Part shown: positions 45,070-55,111 of the stretch, in pieces
Layout: each line of letters starts with the position of its first letter
How positions within the stretch are numbered: position 1 is the stretch's first letter
Made by a program: the position numbers and the translations under genes
From: Fodinibius sediminis
GTDB lineage: Bacteria; Bacteroidota; Rhodothermia; Balneolales; Balneolaceae
Direction of reading: 5' to 3'
DNA length: 64,000 bases
Assembly (NCBI RefSeq): GCF_900182555.1
Contig: NZ_FXTH01000007.1
Location: forward strand, 1-64,000
Notes under the pieces: model-generated
Told to the model about the DNA's origin: nothing
Database searches by the model: none
The model's input: only the letters and a program-made list of their open reading frames with translations

Positions 45070-47790
45070 ATGAACCGTATTTTTCGTTCTTCCAAACTTC
45101 TTTTTGGCATTCTGTTCCTTGTTTTAAGTGGAATCCTTATACTCAGCGGCTTTTCCGACTGGATCGTGGAATGGCTCTGGCTCGATAACCTGGGATATGA
45201 ACAAGTCTTCTGGACCATAAAACTGACACAGGTTCTGTTGCTGGCAGCCGCACTGGCCGTGGCCCTGGGCTATGTATTGCCCAACATGAACATACTTGCC
45301 AAAAAATTCGGAACGATGAGCTTCGGGAACTCTCCTCTCGCCCAGCTTAACCTCCACCAGATCAGCAGCAGGAAAATCCGGAATGTTTTTATGGGTATTG
45401 GCGCCATTTTCAGCCTGTTCTTTTCCCTCGCCTTCTTCATGCGATGGGACACCTACTTCCGGTTTCACTGGGATGAAACCGTTGGGCAGCTTGACCCGAT
45501 CTTTGGGAATGATATTGGTTTTTACCTGTTTCGGCTGCCGTTTATCGAACTTATACAAAACAGCCTGACTTCCCTCGTCTTCTTTGTTACTATTATCCTG
45601 ACCATTCTGTACATCTACTCCGGGGCCATTTCCTTCGGCTCCCAGCGAAACATTATGATACCCGCCGACATAAAAAAGCAGCTCGGGCTCAATTTCGGGC
45701 TCTGGTTTTTGCTGCTCTCCTGGGGTTTTTACCTGGAACGCTATAACCTTCTGTACAACGATAATGGAACGGTTTACGGGGCCAATTATGTAGACATTAA
45801 CATCAAGCTGCCGGTGCTCTGGATTATTGCCATCCTCTGTTTCATTCTGGCCCTGCTCTCATTTTACCAGCTGTATAAGAACCGTCTGAAGTGGCTGGCG
45901 GGGACTGGCATTACGACCCTGCTGCTGGGAGGCTTAGGACTGAATATTCTGCCCGGCGCCATCCAGAGTTTTAAAGTAGACCCCAGTGAACTGCAGCTCG
46001 AGACCCCCTACATAGAGCACAGCATAGAACAGACGCGAACAGCCTACAGCCTGGACAAGATGAAAACCCGGTCCTACAGTGCTCAGCCGGCCGAGAGGAT
46101 GTCGTGGGCCACAATCGACAAGAACGAGGAAACCATTGAAAATATCCGTCTCTGGGACCCCCGGCTGCTTATACAGACCTACCGGCAATTGCAGGAGATC
46201 AGGCTCTACTACCAGTTCTATAACGTCGACGTTGATCGCTATCATACCAACGAAGGATACATGCAAATGATGGTATCAGCCCGGGAGCTTTCCGAGGAAA
46301 TGCCCGAACAGTCGGACACCTGGGTTAACCGTAGGCTTCAATACACCCACGGCTATGGCATGGTTATGAGTCCGGTCGCCCAGGAGGGGTCCCAGGGCGA
46401 TCCGCGCATGGTTATCAAGGACATCCCTCCAGTCAGTGAAATCAATCTCCAGGTTGAACAGCCCGCTATTTATTTTGGCGAACACAATGCCGACTACAAG
46501 ATTGTGGATACCAACATCCGGGAACTGGACTATCCAAGGGGCGACAAGAATATTTATACCAACTATAAAGGCGAGAGCGGTGTATCCATCAACAACTTTT
46601 TTGAGCAACTGCTGTTTGCCTGGAACTTCAGCGACCTCAACATTCTACTGACGGACTATATCAATGACAACAGTAAAATTCTCTTCTGGAAGAAAATTGA
46701 GGAGCGGGTCAAGCGCATAGCCCCCTTTCTGCGCCTGGAGGACGATCCCTACCTGGTACTGAATGAGGGCAAACTCTACTGGATCCAGGACGCCTACACC
46801 ACGTCGCCTGACTACCCCTACTCCGAACCATATAATGATGAATACAACTATATACGTAACTCAGTGAAGGTCGTTGTCGATGCCTACAACGGTACCACTG
46901 ACTTCTTTGTATCAGATGAAGATGATCCTATTCTGAAGGTTTATCGTGATATTTTTCCCGGCATGTTTAAATCCCTGGAGGAAATGCCCGACGGCCTTCG
47001 TTCCCATCTGCGCTATCCCATTCACATCTTCGAGGCCCAGATGGACAAGTACAACAAATACCACATGACCAATCCGCAGGTATTCTATAACAACGAGGAC
47101 CTTTGGACGCGACCCAATGAAACCTATGCCGGACGATCCATCACCATGGCACCGTATTATGTGCTAACAAAGCTGCCCGGCCAGGAAGAACTGCAATATC
47201 TGCTGATTAGTCCGCTCACTCCGAACAACCGCGACAACATGATCGGCTGGATGGCGGCAAATTCTGATTTTCCAAATTATGGGGAAGTTTCGGTCTTTGA
47301 ACTCCCCAAGGATCGCCTTATCCTGGGGCCGGCCCAGATAGAAGCCCGCATTGACCAGGATACCGAAATATCTCGCCAGCTAGCCCTGTGGGATCAGCGC
47401 GGATCGCGGGTTATTCGGGGTAACCTGATGATTATTCCTATTGAAGATTCTTTCATCTATGTAGAGCCGGTCTTTCTTATAGCTGAAGGAGTGGATATTC
47501 CGCAGCTGCAGCGTGTGATCGCTACCTCGGGCGATAAAATTGCCATGCAGCCCACCCTGCAGCAATCCATCGAAGCCCTGTACGGCAAACGGGAACAACG
47601 TGTTGCTGCTCCTGCTGACTCTGCCGCGGCTGTACCAGGGGTACCTCTGCCCGCAGATACTTCCAGCGCAGCACTTTCACAGCTCAGAACCCTCTGGGAG
47701 GAAGCGAATGAAGCCATGCAGAACGGAGACTGGACGCTCTTCGGTGAAAAAATGAATGAAATCGAGAACCTGCTGAACGAAAACCAGTAG
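45070..47790 (+). CDS. UPF0182 family membrane protein
   Basis: A large protein of about 906 residues (start at the ATG of 45070, MNRIFRSSKLLFG; an upstream GTG at 45004 adds 22 poorly hydrophobic residues). The first third has about 7 membrane helices with DWIVEWLWLDNLGYEQVFWT and FGNDIGFYLFRLPFIEL. The rest is a large soluble domain with PDYPYSEPYNDEYNYIRNSVK, VVVDAYNGTTDFFV and SLEEMPDGLRSHLRYPIHIFE, the hallmark of the UPF0182/COG1615 family. Its function is unknown. The C-terminal 40 residues form a helical tail (LRTLWEEANEAMQNGDWTL). It is divergent from satD, sharing a spacer with the palindrome array. Confidence 0.92.
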   Translation: MNRIFRSSKLLFGILFLVLSGILILSGFSDWIVEWLWLDNLGYEQVFWTIKLTQVLLLAAALAVALGYVLPNMNILAKKFGTMSFGNSPLAQLNLHQISSRKIRNVFMGIGAIFSLFFSLAFFMRWDTYFRFHWDETVGQLDPIFGNDIGFYLFRLPFIELIQNSLTSLVFFVTIILTILYIYSGAISFGSQRNIMIPADIKKQLGLNFGLWFLLLSWGFYLERYNLLYNDNGTVYGANYVDINIKLPVLWIIAILCFILALLSFYQLYKNRLKWLAGTGITTLLLGGLGLNILPGAIQSFKVDPSELQLETPYIEHSIEQTRTAYSLDKMKTRSYSAQPAERMSWATIDKNEETIENIRLWDPRLLIQTYRQLQEIRLYYQFYNVDVDRYHTNEGYMQMMVSARELSEEMPEQSDTWVNRRLQYTHGYGMVMSPVAQEGSQGDPRMVIKDIPPVSEINLQVEQPAIYFGEHNADYKIVDTNIRELDYPRGDKNIYTNYKGESGVSINNFFEQLLFAWNFSDLNILLTDYINDNSKILFWKKIEERVKRIAPFLRLEDDPYLVLNEGKLYWIQDAYTTSPDYPYSEPYNDEYNYIRNSVKVVVDAYNGTTDFFVSDEDDPILKVYRDIFPGMFKSLEEMPDGLRSHLRYPIHIFEAQMDKYNKYHMTNPQVFYNNEDLWTRPNETYAGRSITMAPYYVLTKLPGQEELQYLLISPLTPNNRDNMIGWMAANSDFPNYGEVSVFELPKDRLILGPAQIEARIDQDTEISRQLALWDQRGSRVIRGNLMIIPIEDSFIYVEPVFLIAEGVDIPQLQRVIATSGDKIAMQPTLQQSIEALYGKREQRVAAPADSAAAVPGVPLPADTSSAALSQLRTLWEEANEAMQNGDWTLFGEKMNEIENLLNENQ

Positions 47791-48123
47791 AACGGCCCTT
47801 TCGGGCGGCGGGCCTCACCGATCGCATGAAGGAACGTTCGACTTTGCCTCGTTCAAATTGACCTCGACAGCAACAATAACGGCCACCGGCTTCCCCGGGA
47901 GATCAATCCAGGCCCTGTTTCCCATAACAGCTCCCGCTTACATTCGTGAGTGGCTTTAGAGTAGCCGCCGGGGGTTTTATGGTGAAAAGTCTTACTCCGG
48001 GGAGCATTCAATTCCATATGAAAAATAAAGGCAAAAGGAGCTGTGCCTCTTTTCTAATTTTTATATCTTTAGAGGCTAAAATCAAAGAATCATCTTTTTT
48101 AAAGTACACAGATAGATTGCTTA
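47791..48123. other. Spacer and leader region before thrS
   Basis: A 333-bp spacer without a gene. Directly after the UPF0182 stop is a GGCCC/GGGCC hairpin (47794-47814) without a T run, perhaps a weak terminator. The rest holds the thrS promoter or leader; no T-box, riboswitch or tRNA-like fold was recognised. Confidence 0.5.
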
Positions 48124-50064
48124 ATGCCTGAACAAATTGCTATTACATTTCCTGATGGAACTGAAAAAAAGTTTCCAAAGGGAACAACCGGACGTGAAAT
48201 TGCAGAGTCAATATCCATGGGCCTTGCCCGTGAAGCGCTCAGTATCACCCTTGATGATGAGATCATGGATCTCAGCCGTCCCATCCGGGAAAGTGGAACC
48301 ATTACCATTAACACCTGGGATAGCGAGGATGGAAAATATACGTTCTGGCACTCTTCTGCTCACCTGCTGGCCGAAGCCGTACAAGAGCTGTATCCTGACG
48401 CAAAGTTTGGGATTGGTCCCCCCATTGAGAAGGGATTTTACTACGATATCGATTTCGGTGACCAGACAATCAACCAGGATGACCTTGACAAAATAGAAGA
48501 CAAAATTATTGAACTGGCTCGCAACAAGTCTGTATTTAAACGTAAACATGTTTCCAAGCAGGAGGCTCTTGAATTCTATAAAGGCCGGGATAACGAGTAT
48601 AAAATCGACCTGATTGAAGAGCTGGAAGACGGGGACATCACTTTTTACACCCAGGGACACTTCACGGACCTCTGCCGCGGGCCGCATATCCCGAATACGG
48701 GACGCGTTAAAGCAGTAAAACTGACCAGCCTGGCCGGCGCTTACTGGCGCGGAGACGTTGACAGCAAGCAGCTGACCCGTATTTACGGTATTACCTTTCC
48801 CAAGCAAAAGCTGCTAAAGCAGTATCTCAAGCAGGTTGAAGAGGCCAAGAAGCGCGACCACAAGAAACTTGGGAAAGAGCTGGAGCTCTATATGATTGAT
48901 TCCATGATCGGCCAGGGGCTGCCCGTCTGGTTGCCCAATGGCACAATTATCCGCCGCGAACTTGAAGCTTTTCTTCGCGACGAGCAGAAAAAGCGCGGCT
49001 ACCAGGAAGTTATAACCCCCCATATTGGCAATCTTGACCTCTACCGAACTTCTGGTCACTTCCCCTACTACCGCGAGTCGCAGTACAACCCTATTCAGGT
49101 GGAAGATGAGGAATACCTGCTTAAGCCGATGAACTGCCCACACCATCACCGCATCTACTCCAACAAACTGCACAGTTACCGTGACCTTCCGCTGCGACTG
49201 GCTGAATTCGGTACCGTCTATCGCTTTGAACAATCAGGGGAGCTGAGCGGCATGTCGCGCGTTCGTGGATTCACCCAGGACGACGCTCATATCTACTGCA
49301 CCCATGATCAGCTAAAGGATGAAATAAAGAACTGTATTGATCTCACGGAACTGGTTTTTGGTACCTTCGACATGCCTGTCGATATCCGTCTCTCCTTCCG
49401 GGATGACAATGATGAAAAGTACGGCGGAAAAACGGATTACTGGGATCGTGCAGAACAGGAAATCAGGGAGGTCGCCGATGAAGAAGGGCTTGACTATACC
49501 ATCGGCCGCGGCGAGGCCAGTTTCTATGGCCCCAAAATTGACTTCATCATTCGCGACGCCATCGGGCGTAAATGGCAGCTCGGCACCATACAGGTAGATT
49601 ACGTCATGCCCGAACGCTTTGACCTGACCTACGTGGGGTCCGACAATGAACGGCATCGTCCCGTTATCATTCATCGTGCTCCGTTCGGATCCATGGAACG
49701 CTTTACCAGCATCCTGATCGAACATTTTGCCGGTGACTTCCCGGTATGGCTTGCTCCACAACAGGTACAGATCATCCCAGTTTCAGACGATTTTAACGAC
49801 TATGCCTTTGAATGCGCCTCTCGTCTTGAAGATCACAACGTTCGCGTCAAAGTGGATACCCGGAGTGAACAGATAGGAGGAAAAATCCGGGATGCTGAAA
49901 CGAGCAAGATCCCATATATGTTAATTGTAGGCAGTGAGGAAGAATCAGCTGGTACAGTTTCGGTGCGACGTCACAAAGAAGGTGACATCGGAACTTTTGA
50001 TTTTTCTAAATTTATTTCTAATCTCACAACAGAGATTGATCAGAAAGAAGTACCTAAACACTAG
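48124..50064 (+). CDS. thrS: Threonine-tRNA ligase
   Basis: Charges tRNA-Thr with threonine. The 646-residue class II synthetase has the N-terminal TGS domain (about 1-61), a second editing domain with HSSAHLLAEAVQELYP and a DLCRGPHI metal motif, and a catalytic core with MNCPHHHRIY, FRYEQSGELS-like YRFEQSGELSGMSRVRGF and HRAPFGSMERF. A C-terminal anticodon-binding domain ends the protein. Length is standard. It begins the translation block thrS-infC-rpmI-rplT, the gene order also found in E. coli. The infC gene lies in the same frame after a 30-base gap. Confidence 0.97.
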   Translation: MPEQIAITFPDGTEKKFPKGTTGREIAESISMGLAREALSITLDDEIMDLSRPIRESGTITINTWDSEDGKYTFWHSSAHLLAEAVQELYPDAKFGIGPPIEKGFYYDIDFGDQTINQDDLDKIEDKIIELARNKSVFKRKHVSKQEALEFYKGRDNEYKIDLIEELEDGDITFYTQGHFTDLCRGPHIPNTGRVKAVKLTSLAGAYWRGDVDSKQLTRIYGITFPKQKLLKQYLKQVEEAKKRDHKKLGKELELYMIDSMIGQGLPVWLPNGTIIRRELEAFLRDEQKKRGYQEVITPHIGNLDLYRTSGHFPYYRESQYNPIQVEDEEYLLKPMNCPHHHRIYSNKLHSYRDLPLRLAEFGTVYRFEQSGELSGMSRVRGFTQDDAHIYCTHDQLKDEIKNCIDLTELVFGTFDMPVDIRLSFRDDNDEKYGGKTDYWDRAEQEIREVADEEGLDYTIGRGEASFYGPKIDFIIRDAIGRKWQLGTIQVDYVMPERFDLTYVGSDNERHRPVIIHRAPFGSMERFTSILIEHFAGDFPVWLAPQQVQIIPVSDDFNDYAFECASRLEDHNVRVKVDTRSEQIGGKIRDAETSKIPYMLIVGSEEESAGTVSVRRHKEGDIGTFDFSKFISNLTTEIDQKEVPKH

Positions 50065-50094
50065 ATTAATTTTAATAAAACAACAGAGGTTACT

Positions 50095-50655
50095 ATCGCA
50101 AGACGCAGAAGACGACGACCACGGGGCAATGATGATCGTCCCAATGCTAACGAAGAAATTCGAGCATCCAAAGTTCGGGTCATTCATCCCGAAAATGTAG
50201 AAAAGGAACACGAAGTTGTTCCTATCGACCGTGCACTGGAAATAGCCGAATCCTACGGATTAGACCTTGTCGAAGTTGCACCCAATGCCAAGCCTCCCGT
50301 TTGCAAGGTGCTTGATTTTGGCAAGTATATGTACAAGAAAAAGAAGAAAGAGAAAGAGGCTAAAAAGAAACAGCATACTGTTCAGGTTAAAGAGCTTCGT
50401 TTCCGCCCGAATACGGACGACCACGATCTGAATTTTAAAACTCGCCATGCCCGGGGCTTCCTCGAAGATGGTGACAAGGTAAAAGCTACTGTTCAGTTCC
50501 GCGGCCGCGATATGCTCTATACCGACCGGGGTAAAGAACTTCTTATGGATTTGGCTGAAGAATTGAGTGACATCAGTGACATTGAAACCAAGCCCAATAT
50601 GGAAGGGCGACGAATGATTATGATGCTCGCTCCCACCGGAAAAGGCGGTTCATAG
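50095..50655 (+). CDS. infC: Translation initiation factor IF-3, with AUC start
   Basis: IF-3 binds the 30S subunit and checks start-codon pairing. The first ATG in frame (50308) would cut off about 71 residues of the N-terminal domain. The frame extends back, without a stop, to the thrS TAG. The family start (basic residues, then [16 protein letters not shown]) is in place only if translation begins at ATC 50095-50097, preceded by AGAGGT (50085-50090) four bases upstream. This gives 186 residues, a normal length. A non-AUG start (AUU in E. coli) is the classical autoregulatory device of infC, because IF-3 itself rejects such codons. The C-terminal domain ([15 protein letters not shown]) is intact. 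Confidence 0.93.
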   Translation: MARRRRRRPRGNDDRPNANEEIRASKVRVIHPENVEKEHEVVPIDRALEIAESYGLDLVEVAPNAKPPVCKVLDFGKYMYKKKKKEKEAKKKQHTVQVKELRFRPNTDDHDLNFKTRHARGFLEDGDKVKATVQFRGRDMLYTDRGKELLMDLAEELSDISDIETKPNMEGRRMIMMLAPTGKGGS

Positions 50656-50697
50656 CTACCAAGGGTGTACATTCTTATTTCTACGACTACCGGATAA

Positions 50698-50724
50698 GAG
50701 GACCGGTCCTCACCCCGGGAGGGG
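50698..50724 (+). promoter_or_regulatory. Twin GC-rich hairpins in the rpmI leader
   Basis: In the 164-bp gap between infC and rpmI, the perfect 14-bp palindrome GAGGACCGGTCCTC (50698-50711) is followed at once by CCCC-GGGA-GGGG (50713-50724), a hairpin with a GNRA loop. Neither is followed by a T run (though AATTTTG follows the second), so it is not a standard terminator. It could be a leader bound by L20 for autoregulation, as known in other phyla. Confidence 0.45.
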
Positions 50725-50819
50725 AGGGAATTTTGTTTGTAATACAGGTTTATTCTGTAAACTATATTCACTATCTTTCAAGCCTTTTAATTTCAAGAAA
50801 TGTTCATAGGTGTTTTACT

Positions 50820-51017
50820 ATGCCAAAGATGAAATCCAACAGTGGGGCCAAAAAGCGCTTCAAAAAGACCGGTTCCGGTAAATACAAGCGTAAAAAGGCT
50901 GGAAAACGCCACATCCTCACAAAAAAACGAAGTAAAAGAAAGCGTAAACTCGGCAAAGCTACCACGGTCGATAAGACCCAGGAGAAGGATGTCGAACAAA
51001 TGCTTCCATACAAATAA
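50820..51017 (+). CDS. rpmI: Large-subunit ribosomal protein bL35
   Basis: A 65-residue, strongly basic ribosomal protein starting [20 protein letters not shown], the typical bL35 N-terminus, and ending [11 protein letters not shown]. Upstream in-frame start codons would add non-homologous residues. It is followed by rplT after 32 bp; infC lies 164 bp upstream with the hairpin region between. It binds 23S rRNA within the 50S subunit. Confidence 0.96.
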   Translation: MPKMKSNSGAKKRFKKTGSGKYKRKKAGKRHILTKKRSKRKRKLGKATTVDKTQEKDVEQMLPYK

Positions 51018-51049
51018 CATTATTTATTAATCCTTAAACATTAGATAAA

Positions 51050-51397
51050 ATGCCACGTTCAAGAAACAAGGTGGCTTCCCGTCGCCGTCGCCGCAAGATT
51101 TTAGATCAGGCGAAAGGTTACTGGGGCAAGCGTAAAAATGTTTATAAATTTGCTAAGAATGCGGTAGAAAAAGGGATGCTGTACCAGTATCGCGACCGCA
51201 AAGTTCGCAAACGTGAATTCAGGAAGCTCTGGATCACACGCATTAATGCCGCTGCCCGTCAGAACGATACGACCTATTCGAGATTGATGGGGGCCCTAAA
51301 TAAGAAAGATATTGAGATCAACCGCAAGGTTTTAGCCGATCTTGCCGTCAATGATCCGGATGCATTCAGCGCTATTGTTGAAGAAGCAGCCAACTAA
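51050..51397 (+). CDS. rplT: Large-subunit ribosomal protein bL20
   Basis: A 115-residue protein binding 23S rRNA early in 50S assembly and, in several phyla, repressing the infC-rpmI-rplT messenger. It starts [18 protein letters not shown] and includes [20 protein letters not shown] and [20 protein letters not shown], all typical. It ends just before a Rho-independent terminator. Confidence 0.97.
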   Translation: MPRSRNKVASRRRRRKILDQAKGYWGKRKNVYKFAKNAVEKGMLYQYRDRKVRKREFRKLWITRINAAARQNDTTYSRLMGALNKKDIEINRKVLADLAVNDPDAFSAIVEEAAN

Positions 51398-51416
51398 TAG
51401 CAGCTCCATATTTTCA

Positions 51417-51460
51417 AGCCGGTCCTCCTTTCATCAAGGATGGTCCGGCTTTTTATTTTA
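51417..51460 (+). terminator. Rho-independent terminator after rplT
   Basis: The arms are AGCCGG (51417-51422) and CCGGCT (51445-51450), with an inner TCCT/AGGA pairing and a following TTTTATTTTA. It closes the thrS-infC-rpmI-rplT unit. Confidence 0.85.
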
Positions 51461-51575
51461 TTGAAGGAATTTACTTAATTGGATAGCTTGCACTGCCCTC
51501 GTGATGGCATATCATAGAGCGCAGACAGTCTTTTATTTTAAAAAAGAAAAATTTTCGATCGATCATAGATTACTC

Positions 51576-52583
51576 ATGCTGGATGATATAAAAGCACTGA
51601 AAGAAAAAATTGCCCAGGTCAACATCGCCGATGAGAAAGATCTGGAGGCTTTCCGCCTGGAATTCTTGTCCCGGAACGGTAAAATACCTGCTATGTTTTC
51701 GCGTATGGGGGAGGTGCCCAATGAAGACAAGGCTGAAGTAGGCAGGGCAATGAATGAAGTAAAAAACTTTGCCCGCGAAACCTTTGAGACCCACAAAGAA
51801 AGATTAGAACGAAAGGAGGAAGTCATTCTCAAGGCCACCGACGATCTTTCCCTTCCCCCTGCCCCCTGTCCGACAGGATCCTACCATCCGCTGACACAGA
51901 CACTCGAAGAAATGAAGGATATTTTTTATCGCCTCGGCTTCTCTATTGCAGATGGACCGGAAGTGGAAGACGATTTTCATAACTTCACGGCGCTTAACTT
52001 TCCGCCCAACCACCCGGCCCGTGACGAACAGGACACCTTTTTTATTCGGAAGAGTGATGATCCGGACATTGATGATCTGGTTCTTCGCACCCATACCTCG
52101 CCTGTTCAGATACGGCTAATGCAGGAAAAAAAACCGCCGATACGTACCATCATGCCGGGACGTGTATACCGAAATGAAGCTGTTTCACCCAAATCATACT
52201 TCCTGTTCCACCAGGTTGAAGCCCTGTACATCGATACGGATGTAAGCGTTGCCGAGCTTAAAGAGACACTGATCAGCTTTGCACGACTCATGTTTGGAAG
52301 TGATGTTAAATACCGATTGCGGCCGGGTTATTTTCCATTCACCGAACCCAGTCTTGAGATGGATATATGGTGGGAGACCAACGGCGAAGGACGCTGGCTT
52401 GAGATCCTGGGATCCGGCATGGTCGATCCCAATGTGCTCAAAGCTGTAGACATTGACCCGGAAGAGTATACTGGTTTCGCCTGGGGTATGGGGGTAGAAC
52501 GCATTGCACTGCTTCGTCACCAAATCGATGATATTCGCATTTTCTACGACAATGATATTCGATTTTTAAAACAATTCCATTAA
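51576..52583 (+). CDS. pheS: Phenylalanine-tRNA ligase alpha subunit
   Basis: The catalytic subunit of the (alpha-beta)2 enzyme that charges tRNA-Phe. I start it at ATG 51576 (MLDDIKALKEKI), giving 335 residues; earlier in-frame ATGs add a non-homologous stretch. Marks are the N-terminal coiled coil, FLSRNGKIPAMFSRM, PPAPCPTGSYHPLTQT, motif 2-like PIRTIMPGRVYRNE and the motif 3 region GMGVERIALLRH. The beta subunit gene follows after 116 bp. Confidence 0.96.
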   Translation: MLDDIKALKEKIAQVNIADEKDLEAFRLEFLSRNGKIPAMFSRMGEVPNEDKAEVGRAMNEVKNFARETFETHKERLERKEEVILKATDDLSLPPAPCPTGSYHPLTQTLEEMKDIFYRLGFSIADGPEVEDDFHNFTALNFPPNHPARDEQDTFFIRKSDDPDIDDLVLRTHTSPVQIRLMQEKKPPIRTIMPGRVYRNEAVSPKSYFLFHQVEALYIDTDVSVAELKETLISFARLMFGSDVKYRLRPGYFPFTEPSLEMDIWWETNGEGRWLEILGSGMVDPNVLKAVDIDPEEYTGFAWGMGVERIALLRHQIDDIRIFYDNDIRFLKQFH

Positions 52584-52699
52584 ATAACATTTTATAAAAA
52601 CGCAGATCGCGCGGATCAAGGTCAGCTGGGGTACCACTCTGCATCGATACTGACCGTTTAGCCCAATACGGTTCGCGGATCATCAAATTCAGCTATTCA

Positions 52700-55108
52700 A
52701 TGAAAATTTCATACAATTGGCTAAAAGAATTTATCAATCTTGAGCTCTCGCCTGAAGAAACGGCAGAAAAACTGACGCTTATCGGGCTTGAAGTGGAAAA
52801 CGTCATCCCCTACGGAAGCAACCTTGAAGGGGTGGTTGTAGGCGAAGTCCTGGACGTCAGGGACCACCCGAATGCCGATCGCCTTCGTATCTGCGATGTT
52901 CAGGTCGATGATGAAAAGCTTCAGATCATTTGCGGGGCAGACAATGTCGCAGCCGGGCAGAAAGTACCCGTCGCTACCGTAGGCACTACCCTGCCTGTTG
53001 AAACTGATGACGGCAAGCCTTTTACCATTAAGATAGCCAAACTTCGCGGGGTTGAGTCCAGAGGAATGATTTGTGCTGAGGATGAACTGGGACTGGGTGA
53101 TGATCACAGTGGTATTATGGTTTTGGAAAAAGAGCTCAGGCCGGGACAGCCGCTGCACGAGGCCATGGAACTGTACCAGGATACGATTATCGATATTGAG
53201 CTGACCCCGAATCGGCCAGATGCAACCTGCCACCTGGGGGTGGCGCGCGACTTGTCAGCCGCACTGAACCTCAAGCTGTCCAAGCCTTTTGAAACGGAAT
53301 TTGAGCAATCCCAGCAGCTTGATGAAATTTCCATTAGTATTGAATCTCCGGAAAAATGCCACCGATATGTCGGAAAACTGGTCAAAGGGGTCCAAATTGA
53401 TGAATCGCCCAGCTGGCTAAAAAATCGCCTCAAAGCGATTGGGATACGTCCGGTGAATAATATTGTAGATATTACCAACTACGTGATGTTCGAGCTGGGC
53501 CAACCCCTCCATGCCTTTGATTCCGACAGAATTAACGGGAACGAGATTATAGTCAGAGATTTTGAAGAGCCAGTTGAATTTGAGACCCTGGATCATATTC
53601 AACGGAAATGTTCGCCCGGTACCCTTTTCATCTGTGATGGACGGGGGCCGGTCGCTATTGCGGGAGTCATGGGCGGGGTTGACTCTGAGGTCAGTGATGA
53701 AACACAAAATGTGCTGATCGAAAGTGCCTATTTTGATCCCGCCTCCATTCGGAAAACAGCTAAGGAGCAGGTCCTGCAGACCGATGCCTCCTACCGATTT
53801 GAACGCGGCATCGACCCGCAGCTGCAGCGCATTGCCGCAGAACGGACTGCAGAACTCATCGCTGATATTGCGGGAGGAACCGTTGCGAAAGGCTGCACGG
53901 ATGTACATCCAGTAGAAACCAAAGCCTCTACGCTTACACTGCGAAAATCATATGTCAACCGTCTCCTGGGAACAGACTTCACTTTAGAAGATATTGATAA
54001 CCTATTGGAGGGCCTAGAATTAGATATTTTAGAGAAAACAGAAAATGCTCTTAACTACCGTATCCCTACATTCAGGCCTGATCTTGAGCGGGAGGTCGAT
54101 CTTATTGAGGAAGTGGGTCGTCTTTACGACTATAACAACATCCCGTCCCCCGAGCACGGGAAGTTCACTTCTCCCGAACCCATAACCGACTGGGAGCGGC
54201 TCCTTGCCAAAACCAAGGAATCGGCTAAGGGTCTGCAATACCGGGAGATCTATTCGAACTCGCTTATGCCGAAAGAAGAAGCCGAATGGCTGGGTGAACT
54301 TGATGAAATGATCCATACGCTGAATCCCATTTCAAAAGAGATGACAACACTCCGCCCTTCTCTCCTGTACGGCTTTCTTAAGGCGGCCGCCTATAATTTT
54401 AACCGCAAAGCGCAACAGATACGTTTTTTTGAAGTAGGGAATGTTTTTTCCAAAACGGAAGAGGGAACCTATCATCGGGGAATCAGTGAACAGACCAATA
54501 TCCTGTTTGGGCTGGCGGGTTTCAAAACCATTGAGCACTGGAAAACTGAGTCGGAGCACTACGATGCTTTTGACCTCAAAGCTTCTATTAACGGCTTTTT
54601 CGAGCAACTTGGACTTGCTGATGATATTCATAGCTCGGTTGATGACGAGAACGTTCTTCATTACCGTTTGGCGGGCAAGACCATTGGCCGGCTTCACCAG
54701 GTTTCAGCGGATATGCTCGAACACTATGATATCAAGTTACCTGCGATCATTGCAGAATTCTCGCTGACGGAAATATTCAAGATTCGACAAGAAACAGGAA
54801 GTCGGTCCTATGAACCGGTCTCCAAGTTTCCCTCTTTTGAATTCGACTTTGCCGTTATCGTGGATCAGTCAATTCGGGCAGGCGATCTTTTAAATACAAT
54901 CGAAGAGACCGCAGGTGCCGCTCTGGAAGAGCTGCAGGTTTTTGATGTTTTTGAAGGTGAATCACTGGGCGAGCGGAAAAAAAGCCTGGCTTTTCGACTT
55001 TCCTTCTTAGATAAAAACAAAACATTGACTATCAACGAAGTAGAACCTATTATTAATAAAGTTGTTAAGGTTCTTGAAAATCAATATTCAGCTAAACTTC
55101 GATCATAA
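52700..55108 (+). CDS. pheT: Phenylalanine-tRNA ligase beta subunit
   Basis: A large 802-residue subunit. The domains in order are a tRNA-binding EMAP-like domain (about 39-150, VGEVLDVRDHPNADRLRICD), the B1/B5 helix-turn-helix and B3/B4 editing domain (VDITNYVMFELGQPLHAFD and GVMGGVDSEV), a catalytic-like core and a C-terminal anticodon-binding domain (FPSFEFDFAVIVDQS). It corrects tyrosine mischarging and holds the alpha subunits. The 116-bp upstream spacer has GGTCAG/CTGACC inverted arms (52620-52655) and a repeated CGCGGATCA. A small zapB-like gene begins 3 bp after the stop. Confidence 0.96.
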   Translation: MKISYNWLKEFINLELSPEETAEKLTLIGLEVENVIPYGSNLEGVVVGEVLDVRDHPNADRLRICDVQVDDEKLQIICGADNVAAGQKVPVATVGTTLPVETDDGKPFTIKIAKLRGVESRGMICAEDELGLGDDHSGIMVLEKELRPGQPLHEAMELYQDTIIDIELTPNRPDATCHLGVARDLSAALNLKLSKPFETEFEQSQQLDEISISIESPEKCHRYVGKLVKGVQIDESPSWLKNRLKAIGIRPVNNIVDITNYVMFELGQPLHAFDSDRINGNEIIVRDFEEPVEFETLDHIQRKCSPGTLFICDGRGPVAIAGVMGGVDSEVSDETQNVLIESAYFDPASIRKTAKEQVLQTDASYRFERGIDPQLQRIAAERTAELIADIAGGTVAKGCTDVHPVETKASTLTLRKSYVNRLLGTDFTLEDIDNLLEGLELDILEKTENALNYRIPTFRPDLEREVDLIEEVGRLYDYNNIPSPEHGKFTSPEPITDWERLLAKTKESAKGLQYREIYSNSLMPKEEAEWLGELDEMIHTLNPISKEMTTLRPSLLYGFLKAAAYNFNRKAQQIRFFEVGNVFSKTEEGTYHRGISEQTNILFGLAGFKTIEHWKTESEHYDAFDLKASINGFFEQLGLADDIHSSVDDENVLHYRLAGKTIGRLHQVSADMLEHYDIKLPAIIAEFSLTEIFKIRQETGSRSYEPVSKFPSFEFDFAVIVDQSIRAGDLLNTIEETAGAALEELQVFDVFEGESLGERKKSLAFRLSFLDKNKTLTINEVEPIINKVVKVLENQYSAKLRS

Positions 55109-55111
55109 TAT

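Noticed and set aside
47791-48123. T-box or other riboswitch upstream of thrS.
   Set aside because: No specifier/antiterminator pattern, and T-boxes are mostly Gram-positive.
52584-52699. tRNA or small RNA between pheS and pheT.
   Set aside because: Only short inverted and direct repeats are present; no cloverleaf could be drawn.
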